This document shows positions 32,601 through 41,220 of a DNA stretch of 64,000 nt, in pieces. Position 1 is the first letter of the stretch. Each line of letters begins with the position of its first letter. Both the position numbers and the translations under genes were made by a program. The notes under the pieces were generated by a model, which did no database searches, had not been told where the DNA came from, and was given only the letters and a program-made list of their open reading frames with translations. The stretch comes from Variovorax paradoxus (lineage in GTDB: Bacteria; Pseudomonadota; Gammaproteobacteria; Burkholderiales; Burkholderiaceae_C): assembly GCF_009755665.1 (NCBI RefSeq), contig NZ_CP046622.1, forward strand, positions 3,968,001 through 4,032,000, read 5' to 3'.

Positions 32601-34301
32601 TTACGCAGCAGTCTCGTTCTCGTCTTCCTGCAGCAGCCGCCACATCACCTTGCCGCTGCCGCTCTTGGGCAGCGCGTCGACGAACTGCACCTTGCGCGGA
32701 ATCTTGTAGACGGCCATGTTCTCGCGGCACCAGTCGATGATTTCCTGCTCGGTGGTGTTCTTGTGCGTGGCGCGCAGCACCACCACGGCCTTGACCGATT
32801 CGCCGCGGTAGTTGTCCCTGGTGGAGATGACGCAGGCCTCCTGGATGGCGGGGTGGCGGAACATCAGCAGCTCGACCTCGGCGGGCCACACCTTGAAGCC
32901 GCTCGCGTTGATCATGCGCTTGAGCCGGTCGGTGATGAAGAAATACCCGTCCTCGTCCATGCGCCCCATGTCGCCCGAGCGGAAGAAGCGCTTGCCCTCG
33001 AATTCGACAAATGCGGCCTTCGTCGCGTCAGGCCGTTTCCAGTAGCCCTGGAACACCTCGGGGCCGTGGATGATGATCTCGCCCGATTCGCCGATGGGCA
33101 TTTCGGCCAGCGTGTCGGGGTCGACCACGCGCGCGTCGGTGCTCATGAAGGGAATGCCCAGGCACTGCTGCTTGGGATGGTCCGACGGATTGGTGTGCGA
33201 CGGCGCCGCGGTTTCGGTGAGACCGTAGCCCTCCTGGTACTTGAGGCCATATTGTTCGAACAGGCGCTGCGCCACCGCCTGCGGCATGGCGGCGCCGCCG
33301 CCGCCGATGTGCGTGATGCTCGACAGGTCGTAGCTCGCGAAGTTCGGGCTGGCCATCAGGTCGATCACCATGGTCGGGATATTGGTCCAGCTGGTCACCT
33401 TCCAGCGCGAGATGAGCCGGCCGGCCACGTCGCGGTCCCAGCGCGGCATGATGACCAGCGTGCCCGCCGCAAGGATGGAGGTGTGCATCATGCTCACCAC
33501 GCCGGTAATGTGAAACATGGGCACCACAGCCAGCACCACCGCTTCGGAGGTGGCCTGGCCCCAGAGCTGGCCGGCCACCGCGTTGTGCATGAGGCTGGAA
33601 TGGTGGTGCACGCATCCCTTGGGAAGGCCGGTGGTGCCGCTGGTGTAGGGCAGCAGTGCCATGTCGTCGGCGCCCACCACATGCTCGGGGGCGGCATGGC
33701 CGGCTGCCAGCGCATCGGTCCAGGCCATTGCCTTGCCTTGCGCCAGTTCGGGCAACGGATGCCGCGTGGTGAGCCATTCTTTCCATGCCGGCGCGGGCGC
33801 GTCGTCGCCGCTTGCGTCGGCGTCGAAGGCATCGGTGAACTGGGTCACGATGAGGTGGTCGAGCTGCTGCTCCGGCGGCAGCGCGTTGCTGGCCTTGGCC
33901 AGCTCGCCGGCCAGGTCGCCGGTGGTGATGGCCACCTTCGCATCGGGGTCGACGATGTAGTGCTTGAGTTCTTCGGCCCGGTTCATCGGGTTGACCGGCA
34001 CCACCACGGCGTTGGCGCGCAGGATCGCGAAATGGGCGATCACGAGCTGCGGGCAGTTCTGCATGTTCAGCACCACGCGGTCGCCGCGCTCCACGCCCAA
34101 GGCATGCAACGTGCCCGCCAGCCGTTCGACCTGATCGGCGAATTCGCGGTAGCTCATCACCCGGCCGAAGAACACGAGCGCGGCCTTGTCGGGGTAACGC
34201 GCGGCCGAGGTCGCAAGGTTGTGCCACAGCGAGGTAGCGGGAACGGTGATCGAATGCGGAAGGCGCTTGGGCCAGAACTTGTGGTGCGGGCGTTGTTGCA
34301 T
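32601..34301 (-). CDS. AMP-dependent fatty-acid/acyl-CoA ligase
   Basis: A 566-residue adenylate-forming enzyme of the ANL superfamily that activates a carboxylic acid to acyl-CoA through acyl-AMP. The P-loop is LPYTSGTTGLPKGCVHHH, the A5 region GYGLTETAAPSHTNP, A8 hinge FFRSGDMGRMDEDGYF and the C-terminal catalytic Lys in LPKSGSGKVMWRLL. Sequence style fits medium/long-chain acyl-CoA synthetases. The ATG at 34301 drops an unconserved, membrane-like extension. A hairpin-forming dyad (34394-34411) lies about 93 bp before the start and may be an operator. Confidence 0.9.
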   Translation of the reverse strand: MQQRPHHKFWPKRLPHSITVPATSLWHNLATSAARYPDKAALVFFGRVMSYREFADQVERLAGTLHALGVERGDRVVLNMQNCPQLVIAHFAILRANAVVVPVNPMNRAEELKHYIVDPDAKVAITTGDLAGELAKASNALPPEQQLDHLIVTQFTDAFDADASGDDAPAPAWKEWLTTRHPLPELAQGKAMAWTDALAAGHAAPEHVVGADDMALLPYTSGTTGLPKGCVHHHSSLMHNAVAGQLWGQATSEAVVLAVVPMFHITGVVSMMHTSILAAGTLVIMPRWDRDVAGRLISRWKVTSWTNIPTMVIDLMASPNFASYDLSSITHIGGGGAAMPQAVAQRLFEQYGLKYQEGYGLTETAAPSHTNPSDHPKQQCLGIPFMSTDARVVDPDTLAEMPIGESGEIIIHGPEVFQGYWKRPDATKAAFVEFEGKRFFRSGDMGRMDEDGYFFITDRLKRMINASGFKVWPAEVELLMFRHPAIQEACVISTRDNYRGESVKAVVVLRATHKNTTEQEIIDWCRENMAVYKIPRKVQFVDALPKSGSGKVMWRLLQEDENETAA

Positions 34302-34393
34302 GGTCAAGGCAGGCGAACAAAGGAGGGAAAGGAAAAAGGCAGCCCGCAGCCTAAGCCGCCCCGGCCGCGCATCCCATCGGGGAAGCCCCCGGA

Positions 34394-34411
34394 GCGTCAC
34401 CTTGGTGACGC
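34394..34411. promoter_or_regulatory. 8-bp-armed dyad upstream of the acyl-CoA ligase
   Basis: GCGTCACC and GGTGACGC are exact complements around a two-base centre (TT). The dyad sits in the 235-bp gap between the divergent acyl-CoA ligase and OsmC genes. No U-tract follows in either direction, so it is more likely a protein-binding dyad (TetR- or MarR-like spacing) than a terminator. No such regulator gene is adjacent. Confidence 0.4.
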
Positions 34412-34536
34412 CCATTCTTCTCACTTCTTCTCACTTTGGATAGATCGCGCATGCGCCGTGCGACTACAGACACGGCGGGCTTTTCGCGCGATACCTGTCG
34501 GTCCCTCCATCCACCCACCGCAAAGAAGGAACCCTC

Positions 34537-34977
34537 ATGGCAGCAGACAAGCACGCAAGCGTTCACTGGGAAGGCGCCGGCAAGACAGGCAAGGGCCAGA
34601 TCAGCACCGAAACCGGCGCCCTCAAGGACTACCCCTACGGCTTCGCGAGCCGCTTCGAGGACGACAAGCGCGGCACCAATCCCGAGGAGATCGTGGGCGC
34701 GGCCCACGCGGCCTGCTTCACGATGGCCTTTGCCTTCGCGCTCGAGAAAGAAGGCTTCACGGCCACCAAGGTCGACACCAGGGCCGCGGTGCGGCTGGCC
34801 AAGGACGGCGAAGGCTTCAAGATCGACCGCATCGCGCTCGAGCTCGACGCCACCGTACCGAACCTGGAAGAAGCCAAGTTCCAGCAGATCGCAGCCGCCG
34901 CCAAGGCGGGCTGCCCGCTGTCGAAGGCGCTGGCCAGCGTGCCGGAGATCACGTTGAAGGCGACGCTCGCAGGCTAG
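34537..34977 (+). CDS. OsmC/Ohr-family peroxidase
   Basis: A 146-residue OsmC-family thiol peroxidase that reduces organic hydroperoxides in the cytoplasm. The redox cysteines are in AAHAACFTMAFAFAL and KAGCPLSKAL, and the Arg in ASRFEDDKRGTNPEE and conserved Glu in NPEEIVGAAH complete the active site. It matches the OsmC branch (YjbC-type opening VHWEGAGKTGKGQISTETGAL in parts). An AAGGA ribosome site is in front of the ATG. It may be transcribed together with the Bug receptor gene 44 bp downstream. Confidence 0.92.
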   Translation: MAADKHASVHWEGAGKTGKGQISTETGALKDYPYGFASRFEDDKRGTNPEEIVGAAHAACFTMAFAFALEKEGFTATKVDTRAAVRLAKDGEGFKIDRIALELDATVPNLEEAKFQQIAAAAKAGCPLSKALASVPEITLKATLAG

Positions 34978-35021
34978 TGCTGCTGCTTATGATCGTCTCC
35001 ACTAAAACAAGGAGACGATCC

Positions 35022-35999
35022 ATGGCCCATCCGGTCCGCACCGCAATCCTGGCGGCTTTTTCAATCGCGTCGTTCAGCGCGGCCGCCCCCGCCCTGGCCG
35101 CCTATCCCGACAAGCCGATCAAGGTGGTCATCGGCTTTCCGGCCGGTGGCCCGCTGGACCAGCATGCGCGCCTGTTGACCGACAAGCTGCAGGCCGTGCT
35201 GGGCCAGCCACTGATCGTCGACTACAAGCCCGGGGCGGGCGGATCGGTGGGCGCCGACGCGGTGGCCAAGAGCCCGGCCGATGGCTACACGCTCATGCTG
35301 GCCAATACCGGCGTGGCGGTGATCAACGGCGCGCTCTACAGCAAGCTGCCCTACAACACACAGCGCGACTTCGTGCCCATTGCCCGCACGGCGATGCAGC
35401 CGCTGGCCTTGCTGGTCACGCCCAAGCTGCCGGTGCAAAACCTCAAGCAGTTCGTCGACTACGCCAAGGCGCGGCCCGGGCAAGTCAACTACGGCTCGGC
35501 AGGCAATGGCGGCATCAGCCATCTGGTGCCAGAGATGTTCAAGACAGCGACGGGCATCTTCATGGTGCACATTCCGTACCGCGGTAGCGCCCCGGCATTT
35601 GCGGACCTGATGGGCGGGCAGGTGCAGTTCATGGCCGAATCGATTCCGCAGGCCGCCAACTATCACAAGCAGGGCAAGGTCCGCGCCCTGGCCGTGACCA
35701 GCCGCGAGCGCAACCCGGCCCTGCCCGACGTACCGACGGTCATCGAATCGGGGGTCAAGGGCTTCGAGGTGGTGGGCTTCTACGGCTTCTTCGCCCCGAA
35801 GGACACGCCCAAGGACGTGGTCGCCAGGTTGAGCGATGCATTCAAGCAGGTGCTGACCAGCGCAGAGGTGCGCGACCGCATGGTGAGCCAGGGGGCGGAC
35901 CCGGCCTATCTGGGCAGCGACGACTTCGCGCGCTTTCTTGCCACCGAGACGCCGCGCTGGGACAAGGCGGTGAAGGCTTCGGGCGCTCGGATGGATTGA
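35022..35999 (+). CDS. Bug/TctC-family tricarboxylate-type solute receptor
   Basis: A 325-residue periplasmic binding protein of the Bug family, abundant in Burkholderiales, which captures carboxylates for TctAB-type transporters. Signal peptide SIASFSAAAPALAA is followed by the family start YPDKPIKVVIGFPAGGPLDQHARL. VDYKPGAGGSVGADAVAKSPADGYTL, SAGNGGISHL and PYRGSAPAFADLMGGQV are all conserved blocks. The ATG at 35022 has AAGGAGA in front. There is no tctA/tctB nearby, so it is an orphan receptor; ligand unknown. Confidence 0.92.
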   Translation: MAHPVRTAILAAFSIASFSAAAPALAAYPDKPIKVVIGFPAGGPLDQHARLLTDKLQAVLGQPLIVDYKPGAGGSVGADAVAKSPADGYTLMLANTGVAVINGALYSKLPYNTQRDFVPIARTAMQPLALLVTPKLPVQNLKQFVDYAKARPGQVNYGSAGNGGISHLVPEMFKTATGIFMVHIPYRGSAPAFADLMGGQVQFMAESIPQAANYHKQGKVRALAVTSRERNPALPDVPTVIESGVKGFEVVGFYGFFAPKDTPKDVVARLSDAFKQVLTSAEVRDRMVSQGADPAYLGSDDFARFLATETPRWDKAVKASGARMD

Positions 36000-36023
36000 T
36001 TTGCTGGCGGTTTTGGTGCCGTC

Positions 36024-36285
36024 GTTCAGGGCACGTGCAAAGGCAACCGGGTACTCCCCTCCGCGAATGTCCCCCGGGGCTGCGCCCCTCCTCCTTTATT
36101 TCGCTGCGCGGAGCACCCGATGCCCTGTGCACCAGGGCACGCTACTGGTGTTCCGCAGATCAACCACGGCTCTGCCCAACGCACCCGCTGATGGGGTGCC
36201 TTGCGCAGCGAAATAAAGGAGGAGGCCGCAGGCCGGGGGACATTCGCGGAGAAAGGTACCCCGTCGGCGGGTGCGCGCCCTGAAC
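36024..36285. repeat. 262-bp inverted-repeat element
   Basis: The 423-bp gap between the Bug receptor and GntR genes carries a second long inverted repeat, unrelated to the one at 27 kb. Arms 36024-36109 and 36201-36285 pair through GTTCAGGGC/GCCCTGAAC at the outside, then CGCGAATGTCCCCCGG and CCTCCTCCTTTATTTCGCTG and their complements inside, with small gaps. The central 90 nt hold shorter pairings (CACC...GGTG). No ORF of interest and no transposase. It is likely a dispersed non-coding repeat. Confidence 0.8.
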
Positions 36286-36382
36286 AGCGGCGCCACAAAA
36301 AACGAGCGCCCAACCAAGCCTCGTAAATCAAGCGCCATGCACCACCGGCATGCAGCGCAAACCCATTTCGGTGCACATATCT

Positions 36383-36417
36383 TGCATACCAGTTGGCACA
36401 AAAGCTGCTGGTATGCA
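36383..36417. promoter_or_regulatory. inverted repeat TGCATACCAG-N15-CTGGTATGCA, candidate GntR operator
   Basis: Perfect ten-base half-sites (36383-36392 and 36408-36417) end only five bases before the ATG of the GntR-family gene at 36423. The centres are about 25 bp apart. FCD-type GntR regulators bind short dyads containing GTA or TAC, so this is probably an autoregulatory operator for the regulator-transporter operon. Binding is inferred from position and symmetry. Confidence 0.6.
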
Positions 36418-36422
36418 GACCA

Positions 36423-37193
36423 ATGTCTACATCCGCATCCGAAATCAGTGCACGCATCGTCGAAGCGGTGATGGCGCAGAAGCTTGCGCCGGGTTCGCGC
36501 CTGGGCGAACAGCAGTTGGCCATGCTCTTCGATTGCAGCCGCACCATAGTGCGCGAAGCCCTCACCCGCCTGGCAGCGCGCGGCATCGTGACGGTGAGCG
36601 CACGGCGCGGCTGGTTCGTTATCGAGCCTTCGCAGGAAGAAGCGCGCGAAGCCTTCGAGGCACGCCGCGTCATCGAGCTTGGCCTGATCCGCAGTACGGG
36701 CAGCACTGGCAAGATCGACAAGGCCGCGCTGCGCCAGCTGAAGGCGCATCTTCAGCGTGAAAAGGCGGCGCTGAAGGAAAGCGACGTCGGCAACCGCAGC
36801 TTTCTTCTGGGCGACTTTCATGTGTGCCTGGCCGAATGCCTGGGCAACACGCTGCTGGCCGACACGCTGCGCGACTTCACCGCGCGCACCACGCTCATCG
36901 CCATGCTCTACCAAAGCACGCACGACGCGGTGCAGTCGTGCGAAGACCATGTGCAGATCGTTGCCGCACTCGAACGGGGCGACCACGCCGCCGCCGAAGC
37001 GCTGATGGCCGCGCACATAGGCACCGTGCAGTCCGCGCTGCGCGTGCAGGCGCCGACCGACCCGCTTGCGCAACTGCGCGACGCGCTGGCACCGCTGCAG
37101 CAGAACACCGCGGCCAAGCCAAGGCGGCGCAAGGCGGCCGCGTCTTCTCCCAATGATCCCGATTCTTCGACTTACCTAGGAGCCCTGCTATGA
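36423..37193 (+). CDS. GntR-family (FadR/FCD) transcriptional regulator
   Basis: A 256-residue regulator with an N-terminal winged helix (LGEQQLAMLFDCSRTIVREALTRLAARGIVTV) and an all-helical FCD ligand domain (EARRVIELGLIRS; metal-site histidines in LGDFHVCLAE, and DHVQIVAALERGDHAAAEALMAAH). The Lys/Arg-rich C-terminal tail is extended. Its TGA overlaps the ATG of the amino-acid receptor gene by four bases, so it is translated with the ABC importer it probably controls. The ATG at 36423 directly follows the candidate operator, giving a short or leaderless 5' region; an upstream ATG at 36393 would lie within the operator. Confidence 0.88.
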   Translation: MSTSASEISARIVEAVMAQKLAPGSRLGEQQLAMLFDCSRTIVREALTRLAARGIVTVSARRGWFVIEPSQEEAREAFEARRVIELGLIRSTGSTGKIDKAALRQLKAHLQREKAALKESDVGNRSFLLGDFHVCLAECLGNTLLADTLRDFTARTTLIAMLYQSTHDAVQSCEDHVQIVAALERGDHAAAEALMAAHIGTVQSALRVQAPTDPLAQLRDALAPLQQNTAAKPRRRKAAASSPNDPDSSTYLGALL

Positions 37194-37990
37194 CTTTCTC
37201 TTCGTCCAAACGCCACCTCGCGCTTGCGCTTGCTTCCGTTGCCATGCTGGCCGCAGCCGGCACCGCCCAAGCCCAGAACGCCCTGGACAACGTGCTGAAG
37301 GCCAAGACCATCAAGATCGCTGTGCCGACGGACTATCCGCCGTACGGCTCGGTCGACAAGAACATGAAGCCCCAGGGCCTGGACGTTGAAATGGCCGAGC
37401 TCATTGCCGCCAAGCTGGGCGTGAAGGTCGAGCTGGTGCCCGTGACCAGCGCCAACCGCATTCCCTACCTGCAGACCCGCAAGGCCGACCTCGTGATTTC
37501 CACGCTCGGCAAGAACGCCGAGCGCGAGAAGGTCATCGAGTTCTCTTCCGCCTACGCCCCGTTCTTCCAGGCCGTGTATGCGGCCAAGAGCATGAAGCTC
37601 ACCAGCTTTGCCGACATGGCTGGCAAGACCGTGGCCGTGACGCGCGGTGCAATGGAAGACCAGGAACTGAACAAGGTGGCGCCGCCGAATGTCGACTACC
37701 GCCGCTTCGAGGACAACAACGCGACCATCGCCGCCTTCGTGGCCGGCCAGACGCACACCCTTGCAACCAGCGCGGCCGTGGCGGGCGACATGCTCGCCAA
37801 GAACCCGAAGGTGAGCGCTGAATTCAAGCTGCTGCTGAAAGACAGCCCCTGCTTCATCGGCGTTGCCAAGGGCGAAACCGCATTGAAGACCAAGGTCAAC
37901 GAGATCATTGCCGCCGCCAAGAAGGACGGCACGCTGGACACCATGTCCAAGAAGTGGCTGGGCAAGGCAGCCGGCGACCTGCCCGTCTGA
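37190..37990 (+). CDS. amino-acid ABC transporter, periplasmic substrate-binding protein
   Basis: A 266-residue SBP_bac_3-type receptor for a polar amino acid or opine-like compound. Signal peptide LALALASVAMLAAAGTAQAQ; mature protein opens IKIAVPTDYPPYGSVDKNM, then the G-D/L-E block GLDVEMAELIAAKLGVKVELVPV, TRKADLVISTL and a C-terminal TLDTMSKKWLG. The ATG overlaps the regulator stop. Followed by two permeases and the ATPase in one operon. The exact ligand cannot be read from sequence. Confidence 0.92.
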   Translation: MTFSSSKRHLALALASVAMLAAAGTAQAQNALDNVLKAKTIKIAVPTDYPPYGSVDKNMKPQGLDVEMAELIAAKLGVKVELVPVTSANRIPYLQTRKADLVISTLGKNAEREKVIEFSSAYAPFFQAVYAAKSMKLTSFADMAGKTVAVTRGAMEDQELNKVAPPNVDYRRFEDNNATIAAFVAGQTHTLATSAAVAGDMLAKNPKVSAEFKLLLKDSPCFIGVAKGETALKTKVNEIIAAAKKDGTLDTMSKKWLGKAAGDLPV

Positions 37991-38028
37991 TCGCCCGCTG
38001 ACCTCTCACGAGTAAAGAAGGCGCGGCC

Positions 38029-38685
38029 ATGGAATTCGACTTCGGTGCAGTTCTTGTCGATTGGCGGCTGCTCGCCAAGGGGGTGGCCTGGACGGTGGGC
38101 CTCACGGCCATTGCCACCCTCATCGGCATGGCCGTGGGCGTGGCCTGCGCCTGGGCGCGCGCCAGCGGGCCTGCGTGGCTTCGCTGGCTGGTCGGCAGCT
38201 ATGTGGAGCTGATCCGCAACACGCCCTTCATCGTGCAGCTGTTCTTCATCTTCTTCGGGCTGCCCGCGGCGGGCGTCAAGCTCACGCCGGAGACGGCCTC
38301 CGTGATTGCGATGGTGCTGAACCTTGGCGCCTACGCCACCGAAATCATTCGCGCCGGCATCGAGGCCACGCCCAAGGGGCAGATCGAAGCGGCCGTGAGC
38401 CTGGCGCTCAACAAGGTGCAAGTGTTCACCCGCGTGATCCTGCCGCCGGCGCTCAAGAAGGTATGGCCCGCCATGGTGAGCCAGATCATCATCGTGATGC
38501 TGGGCTCCGCGGTGTGCGGACAGATTTCCACCGAAGAGCTGAGCTACGCGGCCAACCTCATCCAGAGCCGGAACTTCCGCGCATTCGAGGCCTTCATCGT
38601 CGCCACGCTGGTGTACCTGGCGTTGGCCGTGAGCCTGCGCCGGTTGCTCAACTGGGCCGGGCCAAAGTTCTTCTTCGGCCGCTGA
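38029..38685 (+). CDS. amino-acid ABC transporter permease 1
   Basis: A 218-residue HisM/GlnP-type inner-membrane permease with about five hydrophobic helices. The family opening VELIRNTPFIVQLFFIFFGLP and the coupling loop (EAAVSLALNKVQVFTRVILPPALKKVWPAM, the EAA motif that contacts the ATPase) are clear. It begins 38 bp after the receptor gene. The partner permease follows 17 bp later, so the pore is a heterodimer. Confidence 0.93.
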   Translation: MEFDFGAVLVDWRLLAKGVAWTVGLTAIATLIGMAVGVACAWARASGPAWLRWLVGSYVELIRNTPFIVQLFFIFFGLPAAGVKLTPETASVIAMVLNLGAYATEIIRAGIEATPKGQIEAAVSLALNKVQVFTRVILPPALKKVWPAMVSQIIIVMLGSAVCGQISTEELSYAANLIQSRNFRAFEAFIVATLVYLALAVSLRRLLNWAGPKFFFGR

Positions 38686-38702
38686 AAGAAGAGAGAAACC
38701 AC

Positions 38703-39356
38703 ATGGTCGATTTTTCTCTCTGGGACATCCTGCGCAACCTGCTCATGGCGCTGCGCTGGACTGTCGTGTTGTCGCTTATCGCGTTCATCGGCGGCGGACT
38801 GGTGGGCGGCCTGCTGCTGTTCCTGCGCTTGCGCGGGGGCAGCATCATGAACCGCGCCGTCGGCTTGTACGTGCAGCTTTTCCAGGGCACGCCGCTGCTC
38901 ATGCAGCTGTTTCTCGCCTACTTCGGCATTGCGCTGTTCGGTGTCGACGTGTCTGCGTGGACCGCGGCGAGCGTGGCGCTCACCCTCTACACCAGCGCCT
39001 TTCTCACTGAAATATGGCGCGGCTGCGTGGCCTCCATTCCCAAGGGCCAGTGGGAGGCCTCGGGCAGCCTGGCGCTGAGCTTTGCCGAGCAGATGCGCCA
39101 CGTCATCCTGCCGCAAGCCGTAAAGATCGCCATTGCGCCGACGGTGGGCTTTCTGGTGCAGGTGATCAAGGGCACGGCGCTCGCCTCGGTGATCGGCTTC
39201 GTCGAACTCACCAAGGCCGGCAGCATGATTTCGAACGCCACCTTCCAGCCCTTTGTGGTGTTCAGCTGCGTGGCGCTGCTTTACTTTGTGCTGTGCTTCC
39301 CGGTAAGCCTGTACGCCAAGAACCTCGAGAGGAAATCCCATGGCCGCCGTGCTTGA
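38703..39356 (+). CDS. amino-acid ABC transporter permease 2
   Basis: A 217-residue permease of the same class. It contains YVQLFQGTPLLMQLFLAYFGI as the first conserved block and the EAA loop GQWEASGSLALSFAEQMRHVILPQAVKIAIAP. Five hydrophobic segments are visible. The ATG at 38703 follows a GAGAGAAA ribosome site and matches the partner permease in length. The last 17 bases overlap the start of the ATPase gene, which supports co-translation. Confidence 0.93.
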   Translation: MVDFSLWDILRNLLMALRWTVVLSLIAFIGGGLVGGLLLFLRLRGGSIMNRAVGLYVQLFQGTPLLMQLFLAYFGIALFGVDVSAWTAASVALTLYTSAFLTEIWRGCVASIPKGQWEASGSLALSFAEQMRHVILPQAVKIAIAPTVGFLVQVIKGTALASVIGFVELTKAGSMISNATFQPFVVFSCVALLYFVLCFPVSLYAKNLERKSHGRRA

Positions 39357-40107
39357 AACCCAGACTTCCGCCGCGCCGATCGTGCGCGTGACCGCGCTGC
39401 GCAAATCGTACGGTGCCAACGAAGTGCTCAAGGGCATCGACCTTGAAGTGAAGCGCGGCGAGGTCATCGCCATCATCGGCAAGAGCGGCTCGGGCAAGAG
39501 CACGCTGCTGCGCTGCATCAACGGGCTCGAGGTGTTCCAGGAAGGCTCGCTCACGGTCGACGGCAAGCCCTTGCTGCACGAGAGCGCCATGGCCATGCGC
39601 GAGCTGCGCCAGCGTGTGGGCATGATCTTCCAGAGCTTCAACCTGTTTCCGCACCTCACCGTCGGCAAGAACGTGATGCTTGCGCCCACGCTGGTGAAAA
39701 AGCGCAGCAGCATGGAAGCGGCCTCGCAAGCGCGCAAGCTGCTCGACCGCGTGGGCCTGGGCGAAAAGTTCGACGCCATGCCCGACCAGCTTTCGGGCGG
39801 CCAGCAGCAGCGCGTGGCCATTGCACGCGCGCTGGCGATGGAGCCGGCTGTGTTGCTGTGCGACGAAATCACTTCCGCGCTCGACCCCGAGCTGGTCGGC
39901 GACGTGCTGCGCGTGGTGGAGTCGCTGGCCGATGAAGGAATGACGCTCCTGATGGTCACGCACGAGATGAGCTTTGCGCGCAAGGTGAGCGACCGCCTGA
40001 TCTTCATGCACCAGGGCCGCGTGCACGAGATGGGGCCGCCGGCGGAGCTGTTCGGCAACCCGCAGACGCCCGAGCTGAAGCAGTTTCTCTCGTCGCTGCA
40101 CGACTAA
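39340..40107 (+). CDS. amino-acid ABC transporter ATP-binding protein
   Basis: A 255-residue nucleotide-binding subunit of a polar amino-acid importer. Walker A GKSGSGKST, Q-loop in GMIFQSFNLFPHLT, signature LSGGQQQRVAIARAL, Walker B VLLCDEITSALD and the H-switch in MVTHEMSFARKV are all intact. GAGAGGAAA before the ATG. It closes the operon GntR-receptor-permease-permease-ATPase, a complete importer. The next gene is on the opposite strand. Confidence 0.95.
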   Translation: MAAVLETQTSAAPIVRVTALRKSYGANEVLKGIDLEVKRGEVIAIIGKSGSGKSTLLRCINGLEVFQEGSLTVDGKPLLHESAMAMRELRQRVGMIFQSFNLFPHLTVGKNVMLAPTLVKKRSSMEAASQARKLLDRVGLGEKFDAMPDQLSGGQQQRVAIARALAMEPAVLLCDEITSALDPELVGDVLRVVESLADEGMTLLMVTHEMSFARKVSDRLIFMHQGRVHEMGPPAELFGNPQTPELKQFLSSLHD

Positions 40108-40131
40108 GGCGACTGAGGCGGAAAGCTGTCG

Positions 40132-41094
40132 CTACTTGCGGACCCGCGCCTTCGTACGCTTGCCCACGACCATTCCAGGCGGCGGACCAAAGTTGTCGTC
40201 GGGTCCGATGCCGGTCTCCACGCCGAGCCGGGCCGCCAGGTGCGCGGCATCGTACGGTGCATGCACCTTCACGTCGTTGTCGAAGTAGCAGTACACGTCG
40301 CGCCCCTTCTTGCGTGACAGCAGGCGCGAGGGTTCGGCCAGCCTTGCGTCCTTGACCTGCCGCCCGTTGCGCCAGGCATCGATGCGCTCGGCCCAGCGGT
40401 CGAGCGCGTCGTCGCTGTAGCCGCTCGCGTAGAGCTCCTTGTCGCCGTGCAGCCGCAGGTAGACGAAGTCGGCGCAAAGGTCTTCGAGCAGGGGCCAGCG
40501 CCCCGCGGTGTCGGCGACCACCAGCGCAACGCCGTGCCGGCGCAGCATTGCAATGAAGCCTGGGTTCTCGAAGCTCGCATGCCGCACCTCGATCGCATGC
40601 CGGATCTGCAGCTTCGAGGGCACCTTCAGAAACGCGCGGTCGTCGTCCAGCTTTTCGTTGTGTTGCCGCGCCAGCGCAAGGGCAGACCGGCCGCCCCGCG
40701 GCAAGAGCGCCAGAAACTCCTCGAGCCGATCGGCGTTGTAGACGAAGGACGGCGGCAATTGCCACAGAATCGGCCCCAGCTTGGCCCGCAGCGCAAACAC
40801 GCCCGAGGCAAAGAAGTTGGCCAGCGCGGTACGCGGCTCCTTGAGCCTCAGGTTGTGCGTGATGTAGCGCGGCCCCTTCACCGCAAAAACAAAATCGTCG
40901 GGCGTTGCGTCGTGCCACGCCTGGTACGACACGGGGCGCTGCAGCGAATAGAACGAGCCGTTGATCTCGATGGTGGGCAGCATGCGCGAGGCAAAGTCGA
41001 GCTCGAGGCGCTGCGCCAGGCCTTTCGGGTAAAAACGGCCTCGCCATGGCGCATAGCGCCAGCCAGAAATTCCGATTCGCGTCGCGCCCTGCAT
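40132..41094 (-). CDS. DUF72-family protein
   Basis: A 320-residue TIM-barrel-like DUF72 protein of unknown function. Characteristic parts are IGISGWRYAPWRGRFYPKGL at the start, then EINGSFYSLQRPVSYQAWHDATPDDFVFAVK, KLGPILWQLPPSF, and the C-terminal VYCYFDNDVKVHAPYDAAHLA. Conserved aromatic and acidic residues suggest a sugar- or nucleotide-binding cleft. The ATG at 41094 gives the family N-terminus; the open frame further upstream runs antisense to the DUF1439 gene. No signal peptide. Confidence 0.88.
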   Translation of the reverse strand: MQGATRIGISGWRYAPWRGRFYPKGLAQRLELDFASRMLPTIEINGSFYSLQRPVSYQAWHDATPDDFVFAVKGPRYITHNLRLKEPRTALANFFASGVFALRAKLGPILWQLPPSFVYNADRLEEFLALLPRGGRSALALARQHNEKLDDDRAFLKVPSKLQIRHAIEVRHASFENPGFIAMLRRHGVALVVADTAGRWPLLEDLCADFVYLRLHGDKELYASGYSDDALDRWAERIDAWRNGRQVKDARLAEPSRLLSRKKGRDVYCYFDNDVKVHAPYDAAHLAARLGVETGIGPDDNFGPPPGMVVGKRTKARVRK

Positions 41095-41220
41095 CGTTGG
41101 TTTTTTCCGGTGAGGCCTTGAACGTGTCTCGCACGGAGTGGCCCCGGCGTAGGAAATTTGCCTGTTCGCGTAGCAGCGCGGGGAACGGAACCATGCAGGC
41201 TGTGGCAAGCTCGCAGGAGT

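Noticed and set aside
32763..35999. A 1078-codon open frame on the plus strand
   Set aside because: Its first two thirds run antisense to the acyl-CoA ligase and have the His/Arg/Gly composition of a GC-driven shadow frame. Only the last 325 codons (Bug receptor) are real.
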